In this document: in pieces, positions 17,302 to 25,030 of the stretch
Numbering within the stretch: the first letter of the stretch is position 1
Layout of the letters: each line of letters starts with the position of its first letter
Source of the DNA: an uncultured Collinsella sp.
GTDB lineage: Bacteria > Actinomycetota > Coriobacteriia > Coriobacteriales > Coriobacteriaceae
Assembly (NCBI GenBank): GCA_958348225.1
Contig: CATVYG010000027.1
Span: 1 to 31,988 of the forward strand
Direction: 5' to 3'
DNA: 31,988 nt
Program-made: the position numbers and the translations under genes
Notes under the pieces: generated by a model
The model's database searches: none
Seen by the model: only the letters and a program-made list of their open reading frames with translations
What the model was told of the DNA's origin: nothing

Positions 17302-17820
17302 ATGACGTGTAAGCTTTCTGCCATTGTCGCCGTGTGCGATGACTGGGGCATTGGTTGCGAGGGCGACATGGTCGTCTTCAATCGCGCCGATATGCGCCAT
17401 TTTGTGGCGTGTACCAAGGGGTGCCCGGTCATTATGGGGCGCAAGACCCTGCTGAGTTTTCCCGGCGGGCGTCCGCTTAAGAACCGCCGCAATATCGTGC
17501 TTACGCGCGACGATAGCTTTGCGCCCGAGGGCGTTGACGTGGTGCATAGCGTTGACGAGGCGCTCGCCGCGGTAGCCGATGAGCCTGTTGCCTGGGTGAT
17601 CGGTGGCGGTGAGGTGTATCGGCAGTTTTTGCCGTATTGCGCCGAGGCCGAGGTCACGCACAACCATTGCGCCCATGCCGTGGACACGTATTTTCCCAAT
17701 TTGGACGCCGATCCTGCATGGGAAGTTTCGCAGGCTGGCGGGGTTGCCACGATTGCCGCGGGCGAGGGTGACGAGGGTCTCGATTATGAGTTCGTGACAT
17801 ATCGTCGCGTTGAGGCGTGA
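17302..17820 (+). CDS. folA: Dihydrofolate reductase
   Basis: A 172-residue NADPH-dependent reductase that turns dihydrofolate back into tetrahydrofolate, directly linked to ThyA. Family motifs are AIVAVCDDWGIG (residues 7-18; the Met20-loop region), the active-site acid D30 in NRADMRHF, the cofactor segment VIMGRKTLLSFPGGRPL, NIVLTRD, and WVIGGGEVYRQFLP. I prefer ATG 17302 (AGGTGA 5 bases upstream); GTG 17293, directly after the thyA stop, would add MTR and has no SD. The short gap to thyA indicates one operon, closed by the hairpin at 17863-17890. Confidence 0.94.
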   Translation: MTCKLSAIVAVCDDWGIGCEGDMVVFNRADMRHFVACTKGCPVIMGRKTLLSFPGGRPLKNRRNIVLTRDDSFAPEGVDVVHSVDEALAAVADEPVAWVIGGGEVYRQFLPYCAEAEVTHNHCAHAVDTYFPNLDADPAWEVSQAGGVATIAAGEGDEGLDYEFVTYRRVEA

Positions 17821-17862
17821 ATCGCCTAGCGTGAACGGTATTATCGGGTTGATTGAATGCAT

Positions 17863-17890
17863 GGGGCGGCGCTTCGCGTCGCCTCGTTTG
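17863..17890 (+). terminator. Terminator of the thyA-folA operon
   Basis: A 9-bp GC-rich stem (17863-17871 with 17877-17885, G-U pairs included) with the loop CTTCG is followed by GTTTGGT. The T run is weak but the stem and position fit an intrinsic terminator. Confidence 0.6.
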
Positions 17891-17929
17891 GTATAGATGT
17901 GCTGTTAAGAAGGGTGCGGGCTGGCTGCT

Positions 17930-18844
17930 ATGACTGATGCCGTTGAGGTTCTGCGAATCGATTCGCTTACGGATGAGCGGCTCGACGCCTACGTGCGACT
18001 GACCGAGCGCGAGCTTCGCTGCGTGCTGGAGCCCCAAAAGGGTATCTTTATCGCTGAGAGTGCCAAGGTTATCGAGCGCGCGGTGCGTGCCGGATACCAG
18101 CCGGTGAGCTTTCTTTTGGGCGAACGCTGGCTTGATCAGATGATGCCGCTGTTTGAGCGCCTGGTTGTGCGCGAGGGCGCAGGTCCGGTTCCTGTGTTCG
18201 TTGCCTCCATGGAGCTCATGGAGCAATTGACGGGCTTTAACGTGACGCGCGGCGCGCTCGCGGCGTTTCGTCGCCCGCGGCAGATTCCGGTTGATGAGTT
18301 TCTCGACGGCGTCGTCGAGGCGGCGGGGGAGCGTCCGGTGCGTGTGTGCGTGCTCGAGGGCATTGTCGACCATACCAATGTGGGCGCGATTTTCCGTTCG
18401 GCGGCCGCATTGAACGTTGACGGTATTTTGGTCAGCCCTACGTGCTGCGACCCGCTGTACCGTCGCTCGGCCCGCGTGAGCATGGGCACGGTGTTTCAGG
18501 TGCCGTGGACGCGTATTGGCAGCGAGGCTCGTGTGTGGCCGCACGATGGCCTGGCGGCACTGCACGAAGCCGGTTTTTCCTGTGCTGCCATGGCATTGAC
18601 GGACGATTCCGTATCGCTGGACGATCCCGTGCTGCAGGAGATTGACCGCCTGGCAATCTTTATGGGTACCGAGGGTGCCGGCCTGGGTGCCAAGACTATC
18701 GCGGGCTGCGACCGGGCCGTGCGCATTCCGATGGCGCACGGGGTCGATTCGCTTAACGTGGCAGCGGCGAGTGCCGTCGCCTTTTGGCAGCTGTGCCCGC
18801 ACGTGAGTAATGAGTACCACTACCAGCCGGGGCTGTATCACTAG
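17930..18844 (+). CDS. TrmH/SpoU-family RNA 2'-O-methyltransferase
   Basis: A 304-residue SPOUT-class RNA methyltransferase. The three SpoU motifs are present: NVGAIFRSAAAL (residues 150-161), IFMGTEGAGL (243-252) and VRIPMAHGVDSLNVAAA (264-280), which form the trefoil-knot SAM site. An N-terminal substrate-binding domain (about 1-115) contains PQKGIFIAESAKVIERAV, typical of the TsnR/AviRb-like and RlmB-like group that methylates 23S rRNA. The exact target nucleotide cannot be assigned from sequence alone. ATG 17930 has only a weak purine stretch upstream. It stands alone between the folA terminator and the MATE gene. Confidence 0.88.
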   Translation: MTDAVEVLRIDSLTDERLDAYVRLTERELRCVLEPQKGIFIAESAKVIERAVRAGYQPVSFLLGERWLDQMMPLFERLVVREGAGPVPVFVASMELMEQLTGFNVTRGALAAFRRPRQIPVDEFLDGVVEAAGERPVRVCVLEGIVDHTNVGAIFRSAAALNVDGILVSPTCCDPLYRRSARVSMGTVFQVPWTRIGSEARVWPHDGLAALHEAGFSCAAMALTDDSVSLDDPVLQEIDRLAIFMGTEGAGLGAKTIAGCDRAVRIPMAHGVDSLNVAAASAVAFWQLCPHVSNEYHYQPGLYH

Positions 18845-18884
18845 GCAGATAGTTCGCACCGGGCTCTTATTCGGGGTGTTTCGG

Positions 18885-18906
18885 TCGACGCCGGTCGGTG
18901 CTAAGC
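18885..18906 (+). promoter_or_regulatory. Possible promoter for the MATE gene
   Basis: An extended -10 pattern TGC-TAAGCT ends near 18906, with a weak TTCGGT about 16 bases upstream. It lies in the 125-base gap between the methyltransferase and MATE genes. The -35 match is poor, so this is tentative. The rest of the gap shows nothing else recognisable. Confidence 0.3.
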
Positions 18907-18969
18907 TGGTATTGGCGTTGGCCTTAATTTGCTGTTTTGTCGGTTGACGTGCGCTTTTGGGGAGGGCGT

Positions 18970-20319
18970 GTGGCTAAGAAATCTACGGCTATCGATGTAA
19001 CGCAGGGTGTTATTTGGCAGCAGCTGCTTTCGCTGTGCGTTCCCATCTTTTTTAGTTCGTTTTTTCAGCAGGCCTACACGCTCATCGGTACGTATATCGT
19101 CGGCCAGTTTGGCGGCAAACTCGCACTGGGTGGCATTCAAGCCACGATGGTGCTTACCGAGCTCTGCATTGGCTTTTGCGTTGGCGTTGGCGCCGGCTGC
19201 GCGGTCATTACCGGTCAGTATTTTGGCCAGCACGATGATGAGCGGCTGAGTCGTTCGGTCCATACGGCCATGACGCTCGCGTTGGTGGGCGGTATCGTTT
19301 TCTCGATTCTTGGCATAGTGTTCGTTGAGCCCATGCTGGTGCTTATGAACACGCCGCATGAACTGTTGGCCGAGGGCGTGGCATATGCTCGTTGCTATTT
19401 TGCCGCCATGGTTGCGGCGCTGCTGCTCAATATGGGAACGGCACTGCTGCGCGCCGTGGGCGACACGCGCGGGCCTGCTGTGATTATCGCTTCCGGCTGC
19501 CTTGTTAATGCGGTGCTGGATGTCATCTTCGTTGCCGTGCTTCATATGGAGGCTCTGGGCTGCGGTATCGCGGTGGCACTGACCATTTGCTCTAACGCCA
19601 CGATGATCGTGATTCGTATGATGCACGCACCGGGTGCGTGGCGGCTTTCACTGTCCAAACTCGGCATTGATCCTGGCATTTGCAAGAGCATGATCTCGTG
19701 TGGTCTGCCGCTTGGCTTTCAGTCTGCTGCGTATTCGATTTCCAACGTTTTGATTCAGGTGTCGGTCAATTCGTTTGGTGCCGATGTCACCACGGCGTGG
19801 GGTCTTTCGGGCCGCTTGGATGGCATCGTCTGGATGGTTACCGAGGCGCTTGGCGTGTCGATCACCACGTTCTCGGCACAGAACTTTGGCGCGCGCAACT
19901 ACGAGCGCATGCGCAAGGGCTACCATACGTCGCTCGTGCTGTCGTTTATGCTCATTGGCGGCCTGTCTGCCGTGCTGCTGGTGTTCTCGGGTCCGTTGTC
20001 GCGTCTGTTTGTCGACGATGCTTCGATTTCGGCGTACACCACGACGATTCTTCATTTCATCGCGCCGTTCTACGCGATCTTCTCGATTATCGAGAACGCG
20101 TCGGGCTCCATTCGTGGTGCCGGCGTGAGCTTGCAGCCCATGCTGCTCACGATTTTTGGCACCGTCGTGCTCAGGGTGATCTGGGTGTTTGCGATTATGC
20201 CGTTCGATCCGTCGCTTGAGCACCTGCTGCTGGTCTACCCTGTAACCTGGCTCATCACCGCCACGATGTTCACCATCTACCACCATAGCGGCAACTGGCT
20301 CGGCCGCGCCACCGCCTAA
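18970..20319 (+). CDS. MATE-family efflux transporter
   Basis: A 449-residue integral membrane protein, the normal MATE size, with about twelve hydrophobic segments in two related halves. The N-half has the characteristic QAYTLIGTYIVGQFGGKLALGG start (QQAYT and D/E-poor TM1-TM2), and the C-half has the matching SAYSISNVLIQVSVNSFG. MATE proteins export cationic drugs or metabolites against Na+ or H+ gradients; the substrate cannot be predicted. GTG 18970 is taken as the start because GGAGG (18961-18965) precedes it; TTG 18937 would add 11 residues without an SD. It is a single gene, followed at once by a palindromic repeat. Confidence 0.88.
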   Translation: MAKKSTAIDVTQGVIWQQLLSLCVPIFFSSFFQQAYTLIGTYIVGQFGGKLALGGIQATMVLTELCIGFCVGVGAGCAVITGQYFGQHDDERLSRSVHTAMTLALVGGIVFSILGIVFVEPMLVLMNTPHELLAEGVAYARCYFAAMVAALLLNMGTALLRAVGDTRGPAVIIASGCLVNAVLDVIFVAVLHMEALGCGIAVALTICSNATMIVIRMMHAPGAWRLSLSKLGIDPGICKSMISCGLPLGFQSAAYSISNVLIQVSVNSFGADVTTAWGLSGRLDGIVWMVTEALGVSITTFSAQNFGARNYERMRKGYHTSLVLSFMLIGGLSAVLLVFSGPLSRLFVDDASISAYTTTILHFIAPFYAIFSIIENASGSIRGAGVSLQPMLLTIFGTVVLRVIWVFAIMPFDPSLEHLLLVYPVTWLITATMFTIYHHSGNWLGRATA

Positions 20320-20391
20320 TGATCCGTATGAGACGGAGGAAAACGGATCATTTCTCTCCGTCTTGATGTCGATGATCCGTTTTCCTCCGTC
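20320..20391. repeat. Multi-arm palindromic repeat after the MATE gene
   Basis: A perfect 20-bp inverted repeat (20332-20351 with 20372-20391) is combined with two further overlapping inverted pairs: TGATCCGT (20320-20327) with ACGGATCA (20343-20350), and AGACGGAG (20331-20338) with CTCCGTCT (20355-20362). The units TGATCCGT and CTCCGTC thus occur several times in alternating orientation, allowing mutually exclusive hairpins. It lies between convergent genes, so it may serve as a bidirectional terminator, but its modular make-up resembles a dispersed REP-like element. Confidence 0.7.
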
Positions 20392-20404
20392 CCCTTTGGA
20401 TCAA

Positions 20405-20890
20405 TTAGTATTCGATGCCTTGGCGGGCTAGGAGGCCTTCGTCGAAGTAGTGTTTGATGGGACGCATTTCGGTGACTAAGTCCGCGAGGTCGGCCAACGG
20501 CAGCAGCCCGCGGCCGGTGAGCACGAGTTCCGTGGTGGCGGGCTTTATCGCGATCAGCGCTTCGACATCCTCGCGTGTCACGAAGCCGCGGCGCATGGCC
20601 TCGCCGAGTTCGTCCAAAATCAGAACGTCGACCTGTGATATCTGCTCGCATGCGAGCTCCATGATCTGTGCGGCGCAAGCCTCGGGCGTGTCGCGGTCAG
20701 CTTGTACGATGCGCAGCCCCAGGCGCGGCGCGGCATCGTGTTCGGCGCAGTGCAGTTTCTTGGCAAACTGCAGCCTAAGAACGTCGAGCCCGTAGCCCGT
20801 CGCGCGCAGCGCGAGCCCCAGCGCAGCCGTCGTCTTGCCCTTGCCGTCGCCTGTATAGATTTGAACCTTGCCGACTTACAGTGATGTCAT
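20405..20890 (-). pseudogene. Cob(I)alamin adenosyltransferase (CobA/BtuR type), stop at codon 5
   Basis: Read from ATG 20890 (AGGA 5 bases upstream) the frame is M-T-S-L-stop, then continues without another stop as VGKVQIYTGDGKGKTTAALG and on to the conserved end GLLARQGIEY. The body is intact: P-loop GDGKGKTT (codons 14-21), Walker-B-like VDVLILDELGEAM, and LTGRGLLP. The TAA is the complement of 20876-20878. No ATG, GTG or TTG occurs between it and ATG 20662, which lies after the P-loop and would give an inactive 85-residue fragment. The intact gene would be about 161 residues, slightly short for the family, and would make adenosylcobalamin. Because all else is conserved, the stop is recent, a sequencing error, or bypassed by a non-standard start. 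Confidence 0.75.
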
Positions 20891-20916
20891 CTCTGTCCTT
20901 TCGTGCCCGGCGTCGG

Positions 20917-20943
20917 TTTATCGCCGTCCGGGTTTGGTATTCT
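20917..20943 (+). promoter_or_regulatory. Possible ftsH promoter
   Basis: TATTCT (20938-20943, preceded by TTTGG) is a reasonable -10 box. TTTATC (20917-20922), 15 bases upstream, is a weak -35 box. The element lies in the short gap between the divergent cobA-type gene and ftsH. Confidence 0.4.
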
Positions 20944-20982
20944 AGAAAGCATTATCAACCCCAGTAGATGGAGTTCAAGCAG

Positions 20983-22875
20983 ATGGAGATGGATGACAAC
21001 AAACGTAGACGGAATATGATTCTCTACGTGCTCATCGCCTTCGTCGTCTACCTCGTGCTCTCGACCGTTCTGTTCCCCAACATCGGTCACACGCAGCAGA
21101 TTACGAAGACCGATTACTCGACGTTTGTCAAAGCGCTCGATAAGAAGAGCGTCGACAAGGTCGAGTACAACACGGACGATTACTCGATTTATTACACCAA
21201 GAAGGGCGAGGACGAGAACATCGCCTACAAGACGACCGGTGTGCCGAATGACGCGGGCTTTACCGATCGCGTGCTTGAGTCTGGCGCTTCGCTGGAGTCG
21301 GTCGTTCCCGATAAAAACTCGGGTTTGATGACCTACTACCTGCTCACACTCATTCTTCCCATGGCGATTTTCTTCCTCATCGGTTGGTGGCTCAACCGCC
21401 GCATGAAGAAGGCTATGGGCGATGACGGCCCGTCGATGAACTTTGGCGGCGGCGGTTTTGGCGGCGGCGGACTGGGTAAGTCCGGCGCGCGCGTGATCGC
21501 CTCCAAGGACGTGGGCGTGACCTTTAAGGACGTCGCCGGTCAGGAAGAGGCCAAGGAGTCTCTCAAGGAGGTCGTCGACTTTCTGGAGAAGCCGCAGCGC
21601 TACGAGGAGATCGGCGCCAAGCTGCCGCGTGGTGCTCTCCTTGTTGGCCCTCCGGGTACCGGTAAGACCCTGCTTGCCAAGGCTGTTGCCGGCGAGGCCG
21701 GTGTTCCGTTCTTTAGCATTTCGGGCTCTGAGTTCGTTGAGATGTTTGTCGGTCGCGGCGCTGCTAAGGTTCGTGACCTGTTTAAGCAGGCCAAGGAAAA
21801 GGCACCGTGTATCGTCTTTATCGATGAGATCGATACCATCGGTAAGAAGCGCGATGGCGGCGGCTTTAGCGGCAACGACGAGCGCGAGCAGACGCTCAAT
21901 CAGTTGCTGACCGAGATGGATGGCTTCGATAACCACAAGGGTATCGTTGTCCTTGCCGCAACCAACCGCCCCGACAGTCTCGATCCCGCTCTACTGCGCC
22001 CCGGTCGTTTTGACCGCCGCATCCCCGTCGAGCTGCCCGATCTGACCGGCCGCAAGAACATCCTCGAGCTGCATGCTAAGAGCGTGAAGACCGAGCCGCC
22101 GATCGACCTGACCGCGATTGCCCGCGCCACGCCCGGTGCCTCGGGCGCCGACCTGGCCAATATCATCAACGAGGGCGCCCTGCGCGCCGTTCGCGAGGGT
22201 CGCAAGCGTGCAACCCAGGACGACTTCGAGGAGTCGGTGGAGGTCGTCATTGCCGGCCAACAGCGTAAGTCCACGGTGCTGTCCGACCACGAGAAGCAGG
22301 TCGTTTCTTATCACGAGATCGGCCATGCCATCGTTGCCGCTCGCCAGAAGGGCTCTGCGCCGGTCACGAAGATCACCATCGTGCCGCGCACGAGCGGTGC
22401 TCTTGGTTATACCATGCAGGTCGAGGAGGACGAGCGCTTCCTGACGACGCGCCAGGAGGTCTTGGACAAGCTCGCTGTCTATTGCGGTGGCCGCGCAGCC
22501 GAGGAGCTCATCTTTGGAGAGATGACGACCGGCGCCGCCAACGACATCGAGCAGGCCACCAAGCTCGCCCGTAATATGGTGACGCGCTTTGGTATGTCCG
22601 ACGAGTTTGGCATGATGGCGCTCGGTACCGTGCAGAACGCGTATCTCAATCAGGACACGTCGCTCACCTGCGCCCCCGGTACGGCCGAGCGCGTGGACGC
22701 GATTGTCGCCAAGCTGATCGAGGATGCGCACGACCGCGCTTTGCAGATTCTGAAGGAGAACAAGTTTAAGCTCCACGAGCTGGCTCGTTATCTGTATAAG
22801 AAGGAGACCATCACGGGCGAGGAGTTCATGAACCTCCTCACGCGCGAGAATCCGCTGATGCCCAAGCAGCAGTAA
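20983..22875 (+). CDS. ftsH: ATP-dependent zinc metalloprotease FtsH
   Basis: A 630-residue membrane-anchored AAA+ protease that degrades misfolded membrane proteins and regulators. TM1 is at about 12-30 and TM2 at about 118-137, with an extracytoplasmic domain between. A Gly-rich linker is followed by the AAA module: Walker A GPPGTGKT (222-229), Walker B CIVFIDEID, and the NRPDSLDPALLRPGRFDR second region of homology with its arginine finger. The zinc site is HEIGH (444-448), where most homologues have HEAGH, with a third ligand in the GAANDIEQATKLAR segment. ATG 20983 is preferred because GGAG lies 9 bases upstream; ATG 20968 adds MEFKQ without an SD. ftsH is often near tilS-hpt, which are absent here. 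Confidence 0.96.
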   Translation: MEMDDNKRRRNMILYVLIAFVVYLVLSTVLFPNIGHTQQITKTDYSTFVKALDKKSVDKVEYNTDDYSIYYTKKGEDENIAYKTTGVPNDAGFTDRVLESGASLESVVPDKNSGLMTYYLLTLILPMAIFFLIGWWLNRRMKKAMGDDGPSMNFGGGGFGGGGLGKSGARVIASKDVGVTFKDVAGQEEAKESLKEVVDFLEKPQRYEEIGAKLPRGALLVGPPGTGKTLLAKAVAGEAGVPFFSISGSEFVEMFVGRGAAKVRDLFKQAKEKAPCIVFIDEIDTIGKKRDGGGFSGNDEREQTLNQLLTEMDGFDNHKGIVVLAATNRPDSLDPALLRPGRFDRRIPVELPDLTGRKNILELHAKSVKTEPPIDLTAIARATPGASGADLANIINEGALRAVREGRKRATQDDFEESVEVVIAGQQRKSTVLSDHEKQVVSYHEIGHAIVAARQKGSAPVTKITIVPRTSGALGYTMQVEEDERFLTTRQEVLDKLAVYCGGRAAEELIFGEMTTGAANDIEQATKLARNMVTRFGMSDEFGMMALGTVQNAYLNQDTSLTCAPGTAERVDAIVAKLIEDAHDRALQILKENKFKLHELARYLYKKETITGEEFMNLLTRENPLMPKQQ

Positions 22876-22901
22876 AGCCGCGGCCGAGCCAGTAAACGCC
22901 G

Positions 22902-22939
22902 ACGCCCCATTTGAGCAGCTTTCTCAAATGGGGCGTTTT
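22902..22939 (+). terminator. Intrinsic terminator of ftsH
   Basis: A perfect 14-bp stem (22902-22915 with 22923-22936), 7-base loop and T run (22936-22939). It lies 26 bases after the ftsH stop and directly before the DUF523 gene, whose SD begins only 5 bases later. Confidence 0.9.
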
Positions 22940-22956
22940 GCTTGAGAGGGATGGAA

Positions 22957-23412
22957 ATGAAGATCGTGGTGAGCGCCTGCTTGATGGGCGAGAGCTGCAA
23001 GTATAATGGGCTCGACAACTATCATCGCGAGTTGGTCGAGGCCTGCGAGCGTACAGGGACCGAGGTCCTCTTGGTGTGCCCTGAGGTCTTTGGGGGCCTG
23101 CCCACGCCGCGCAAGCCGTCCGAGATTGTGAACGGCGAGGTCTGTACCTGCGAGGGCGTGTCCGTTGACCTGGAATTTCGCCTAGGCGCCCAACGTGCGC
23201 TCGACATGTGCGAGCAGGCGGGTGGGCCGGAAGAGATCGCCGCGTGCATCCTGCAGGACCGTAGTCCCTCGTGCGGCGCGAGCCTCATCTACGACGGAAC
23301 ATTCAGTGGCACCCTCACGGCGGGCAACGGCGTCTTCGTTGATTTACTGCTCCGCCACGGTTATCGCGTGATCCCGGCTAGCGAGTTCGACCCCAGCATG
23401 CTGGAGCAATAA
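22957..23412 (+). CDS. DUF523 family protein
   Basis: A 151-residue protein matching DUF523 from end to end: VSACLMGESCKYNG at the start, CPEVFGGLPTPRKPSE, VDLEFRLGAQRALDM, ILQDRSPSCGASLIYDGTFSGTL and GNGVFVDLLLRHGYRVIP. Four conserved cysteines (near residues 8, 14, the CPE cysteine and SPSCG) suggest a metal or iron-sulfur site. The biochemical role is not established. I chose ATG 22957 because GAGAGGG (22944-22950) is 6 bases upstream and residues from MKIVVSACL match the family start. It stands alone between two strong terminators, with no visible promoter, so it may depend on read-through from ftsH. Confidence 0.9.
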   Translation: MKIVVSACLMGESCKYNGLDNYHRELVEACERTGTEVLLVCPEVFGGLPTPRKPSEIVNGEVCTCEGVSVDLEFRLGAQRALDMCEQAGGPEEIAACILQDRSPSCGASLIYDGTFSGTLTAGNGVFVDLLLRHGYRVIPASEFDPSMLEQ

Positions 23413-23451
23413 AAAACCACCACAAAGGTGCTGCTCCCTTGTGGTGGTTTT
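23413..23451. terminator. Bidirectional terminator between DUF523 and the GldA-like gene
   Basis: AAAACCACCACAA (23413-23425) pairs perfectly with 23439-23451, and GG/CC pairs extend the stem inward past one mismatch. T runs occur at the 3' end on both strands. It sits between two convergent genes (ends at 23412 and 23461) and can stop transcription from both. Confidence 0.9.
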
Positions 23452-23460
23452 GGCCTGGGT

Positions 23461-24543
23461 CTAGAGCGTGTGGCCGTAGGCGTTGGCGGCCTTGATGGCG
23501 GCGGCGAATTTTTCGTCGGTGAAGGGCTCCGGGTTGCCTTGCTTCCACTCGTTGGTGGCGTGCGCGTGCTCGCACAGGGCAGGGATATCGGTCTCGGAAA
23601 GCCCGACCTGCTCAAGCGTTACGGGCAGCCCCATCTGCTTGTTGAAGTCAGCATAGCGCTTAAGGTTCTCGGTGTCGCCCGTGTAGGCGAACAACACCAG
23701 CACGCCCAGGCTTACGACTTCGCCGTGCAGGTAGGTGCCCTCACGCGGAATGCTGCAGGTGGCGTTGTAGAACGCGTGCGCCACGCTCGAGTTGTAGTAG
23801 TAATCGTTCTGGTTGGTCAGGTTCGAGACATAGCCCGTGTTGACCACGATGTCGAGCGCGATCTGCTTGACGGCCTCGCTCGACAGATTCTGACGAACGT
23901 CCTCAAGACCCTGAACACCGTAGGTAAACAGCGGCTCGGAACAGGTGTGGGCAAGAGCCAGGCCAAGGCCGGCGGTGTGCTCCAGGTCGCCGGCGCTCGT
24001 GGCGTACTCGACTTCGGGCTGCTTGGACAGGGCGTCGCCCACGCCGGCCCAGAAGTACTCCGCCGGAGCCTCGGCGATGATCTTGGGATTGATGAAGATG
24101 TGCGCCGGTCGGTTGGGGTACGAATAGCCCTCGAGCGATCCATCGTCGTTGTAGACGACGGCAATGGCGGTCGCGGCGGAACAGTTAGAGCAAATCGTCG
24201 GCACCGTAAAGACAATCTTCTTGAGCTCGATTGCCGCTGTCTTGACGGTGTCGAGTGCCTTGCCGCCGCCACAGGCGATAAGCACGTCTGCCTGCTGGCA
24301 AGCGGGGGAGTTCACGACCTTGGCGATATTGGCGCGCGTACTGTTGGTGCCGTAGACGCGCGTCTCAAGAATCTCGACGTCGGTACCTTCAAGCGCCGCC
24401 TCGATGCCCGGCAGCGCCGCAGCTAGGGCTCGCTTGCCACCAATGATGGCGACTTTCTTCGCGCCGTACTCCGCCAGTGCGGCGGGCAGCTCGGTAAAGC
24501 AATCCTCGCCGACGGTGTAGTCGCTCATTCCGATTGTGCGCAT
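23461..24543 (-). CDS. gldA: Glycerol-dehydrogenase-like iron/zinc-containing alcohol dehydrogenase
   Basis: A 360-residue member of the GldA group of metal-dependent alcohol dehydrogenases, which oxidise glycerol to dihydroxyacetone with NAD+ or act on related polyols. The dinucleotide-binding motif is GGGKALD (residues 92-98). The three metal ligands fall where glycerol dehydrogenases have them: D170 (GVGDALSK), H256 (SSVAHAFYN) and H273 (TYLHGEVVSLG). The length is normal. ATG 24543 has GAAGG 6 bases upstream. No DhaK/DhaL or glycerol uptake gene is adjacent, so the true substrate is uncertain. Its leader can fold so as to hide the SD (see separate entry). Confidence 0.85.
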   Translation of the reverse strand: MRTIGMSDYTVGEDCFTELPAALAEYGAKKVAIIGGKRALAAALPGIEAALEGTDVEILETRVYGTNSTRANIAKVVNSPACQQADVLIACGGGKALDTVKTAAIELKKIVFTVPTICSNCSAATAIAVVYNDDGSLEGYSYPNRPAHIFINPKIIAEAPAEYFWAGVGDALSKQPEVEYATSAGDLEHTAGLGLALAHTCSEPLFTYGVQGLEDVRQNLSSEAVKQIALDIVVNTGYVSNLTNQNDYYYNSSVAHAFYNATCSIPREGTYLHGEVVSLGVLVLFAYTGDTENLKRYADFNKQMGLPVTLEQVGLSETDIPALCEHAHATNEWKQGNPEPFTDEKFAAAIKAANAYGHTL

Positions 24544-24546
24544 GGC

Positions 24547-24604
24547 AGCCTTCTTTCGTTAGTTAAAGTGCTTTCAGGTATTTTGCTCCTAGAGAAGGCT
24601 AACG
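24547..24604 (-). promoter_or_regulatory. Leader of the GldA-like gene with alternative hairpins hiding the SD
   Basis: On the minus strand AGCCTTCT (complement of 24593-24600) is the exact complement of AGAAGGCT (complement of 24547-24554), which contains the SD. An overlapping pair, CGTTAG (complement of 24599-24604) with CTAACG (complement of 24557-24562), cannot form at the same time because both use the AG at 24599-24600. This is the geometry of a translational on/off switch. No promoter for this strand was recognised with confidence upstream. Confidence 0.4.
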
Positions 24605-24644
24605 ACCACGAGAAATTTCTTACGTATGAAACCAGTGTTGAGGG

Positions 24645-24673
24645 TTTTTCGCCGGCGCGGAACGTGCTAGCAT
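24645..24673 (+). promoter_or_regulatory. Promoter of the ileS T-box leader
   Basis: An extended -10 box TGC-TAGCAT (24665-24673) with a weak TTTTTC (24645-24650) 17 bases upstream of the hexamer. The predicted start near 24680 is just before the conserved start of T-box stem I. Confidence 0.5.
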
Positions 24674-24679
24674 ACTCCG

Positions 24680-24988
24680 CATAAGCGTTGATGGGGACGA
24701 GTAGTCGGCCGTCCGCATGCCACAGAGAGCGGGGAGCGCTGAGAACCCGTGCATGCGACCGATGAAAATCACCCCGGAGCTGCGGTCCCAACGGACGTGC
24801 CGCGCAGGCACGTCTTAGTAGATATCGCCGAGATGGTCGTCGATACAGGCCAGCCGAGTAACGGATGCGAGCGCGCGAATACGCGGGCGAGGGCATCTAA
24901 GCTGGGTGGTTAAACGAAGAGCTTTTGCGGGCATACAGCCCGTTTTTGTGGCGCTTCGTCCCAGCTTGTAGGGACGGGCGCTTTTTTG
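24680..24988 (+). promoter_or_regulatory. Isoleucine T-box riboswitch (transcriptional)
   Basis: Stem I is closed by GGGAC (24694-24698) with GTCCC (24785-24789) and contains GAGTA, AGAGAGC and, in the specifier loop, GAAAATCACC, with the Ile codon ATC at 24768-24770. A hairpin GACGTGCC/GGCACGTC (24794-24814) follows. The antiterminator pairs 24899-24906 with 24960-24967 and 24914-24919 with 24954-24959, leaving exactly a 7-nt bulge TGGTTAA (24907-24913) whose TGGT can pair with the ACCA end of uncharged tRNA-Ile. The competing terminator is CGTCCC/GGGACG (24957-24962 with 24971-24976) plus a six-T run (24982-24987). The bulge departs from the common TGGNACC. Uncharged tRNA-Ile should switch on ileS. 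Confidence 0.92.
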
Positions 24989-25030
24989 GTGCCCAACGGG
25001 CGTGCGCGCCCACGACATGAAAGGGGTACC

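Noticed and set aside
24986..25030. ileS start at 24986
   Set aside because: The extra codons lie directly after the T-box terminator and have no SD; GTG 25031 has AAGGGG and begins the conserved region.
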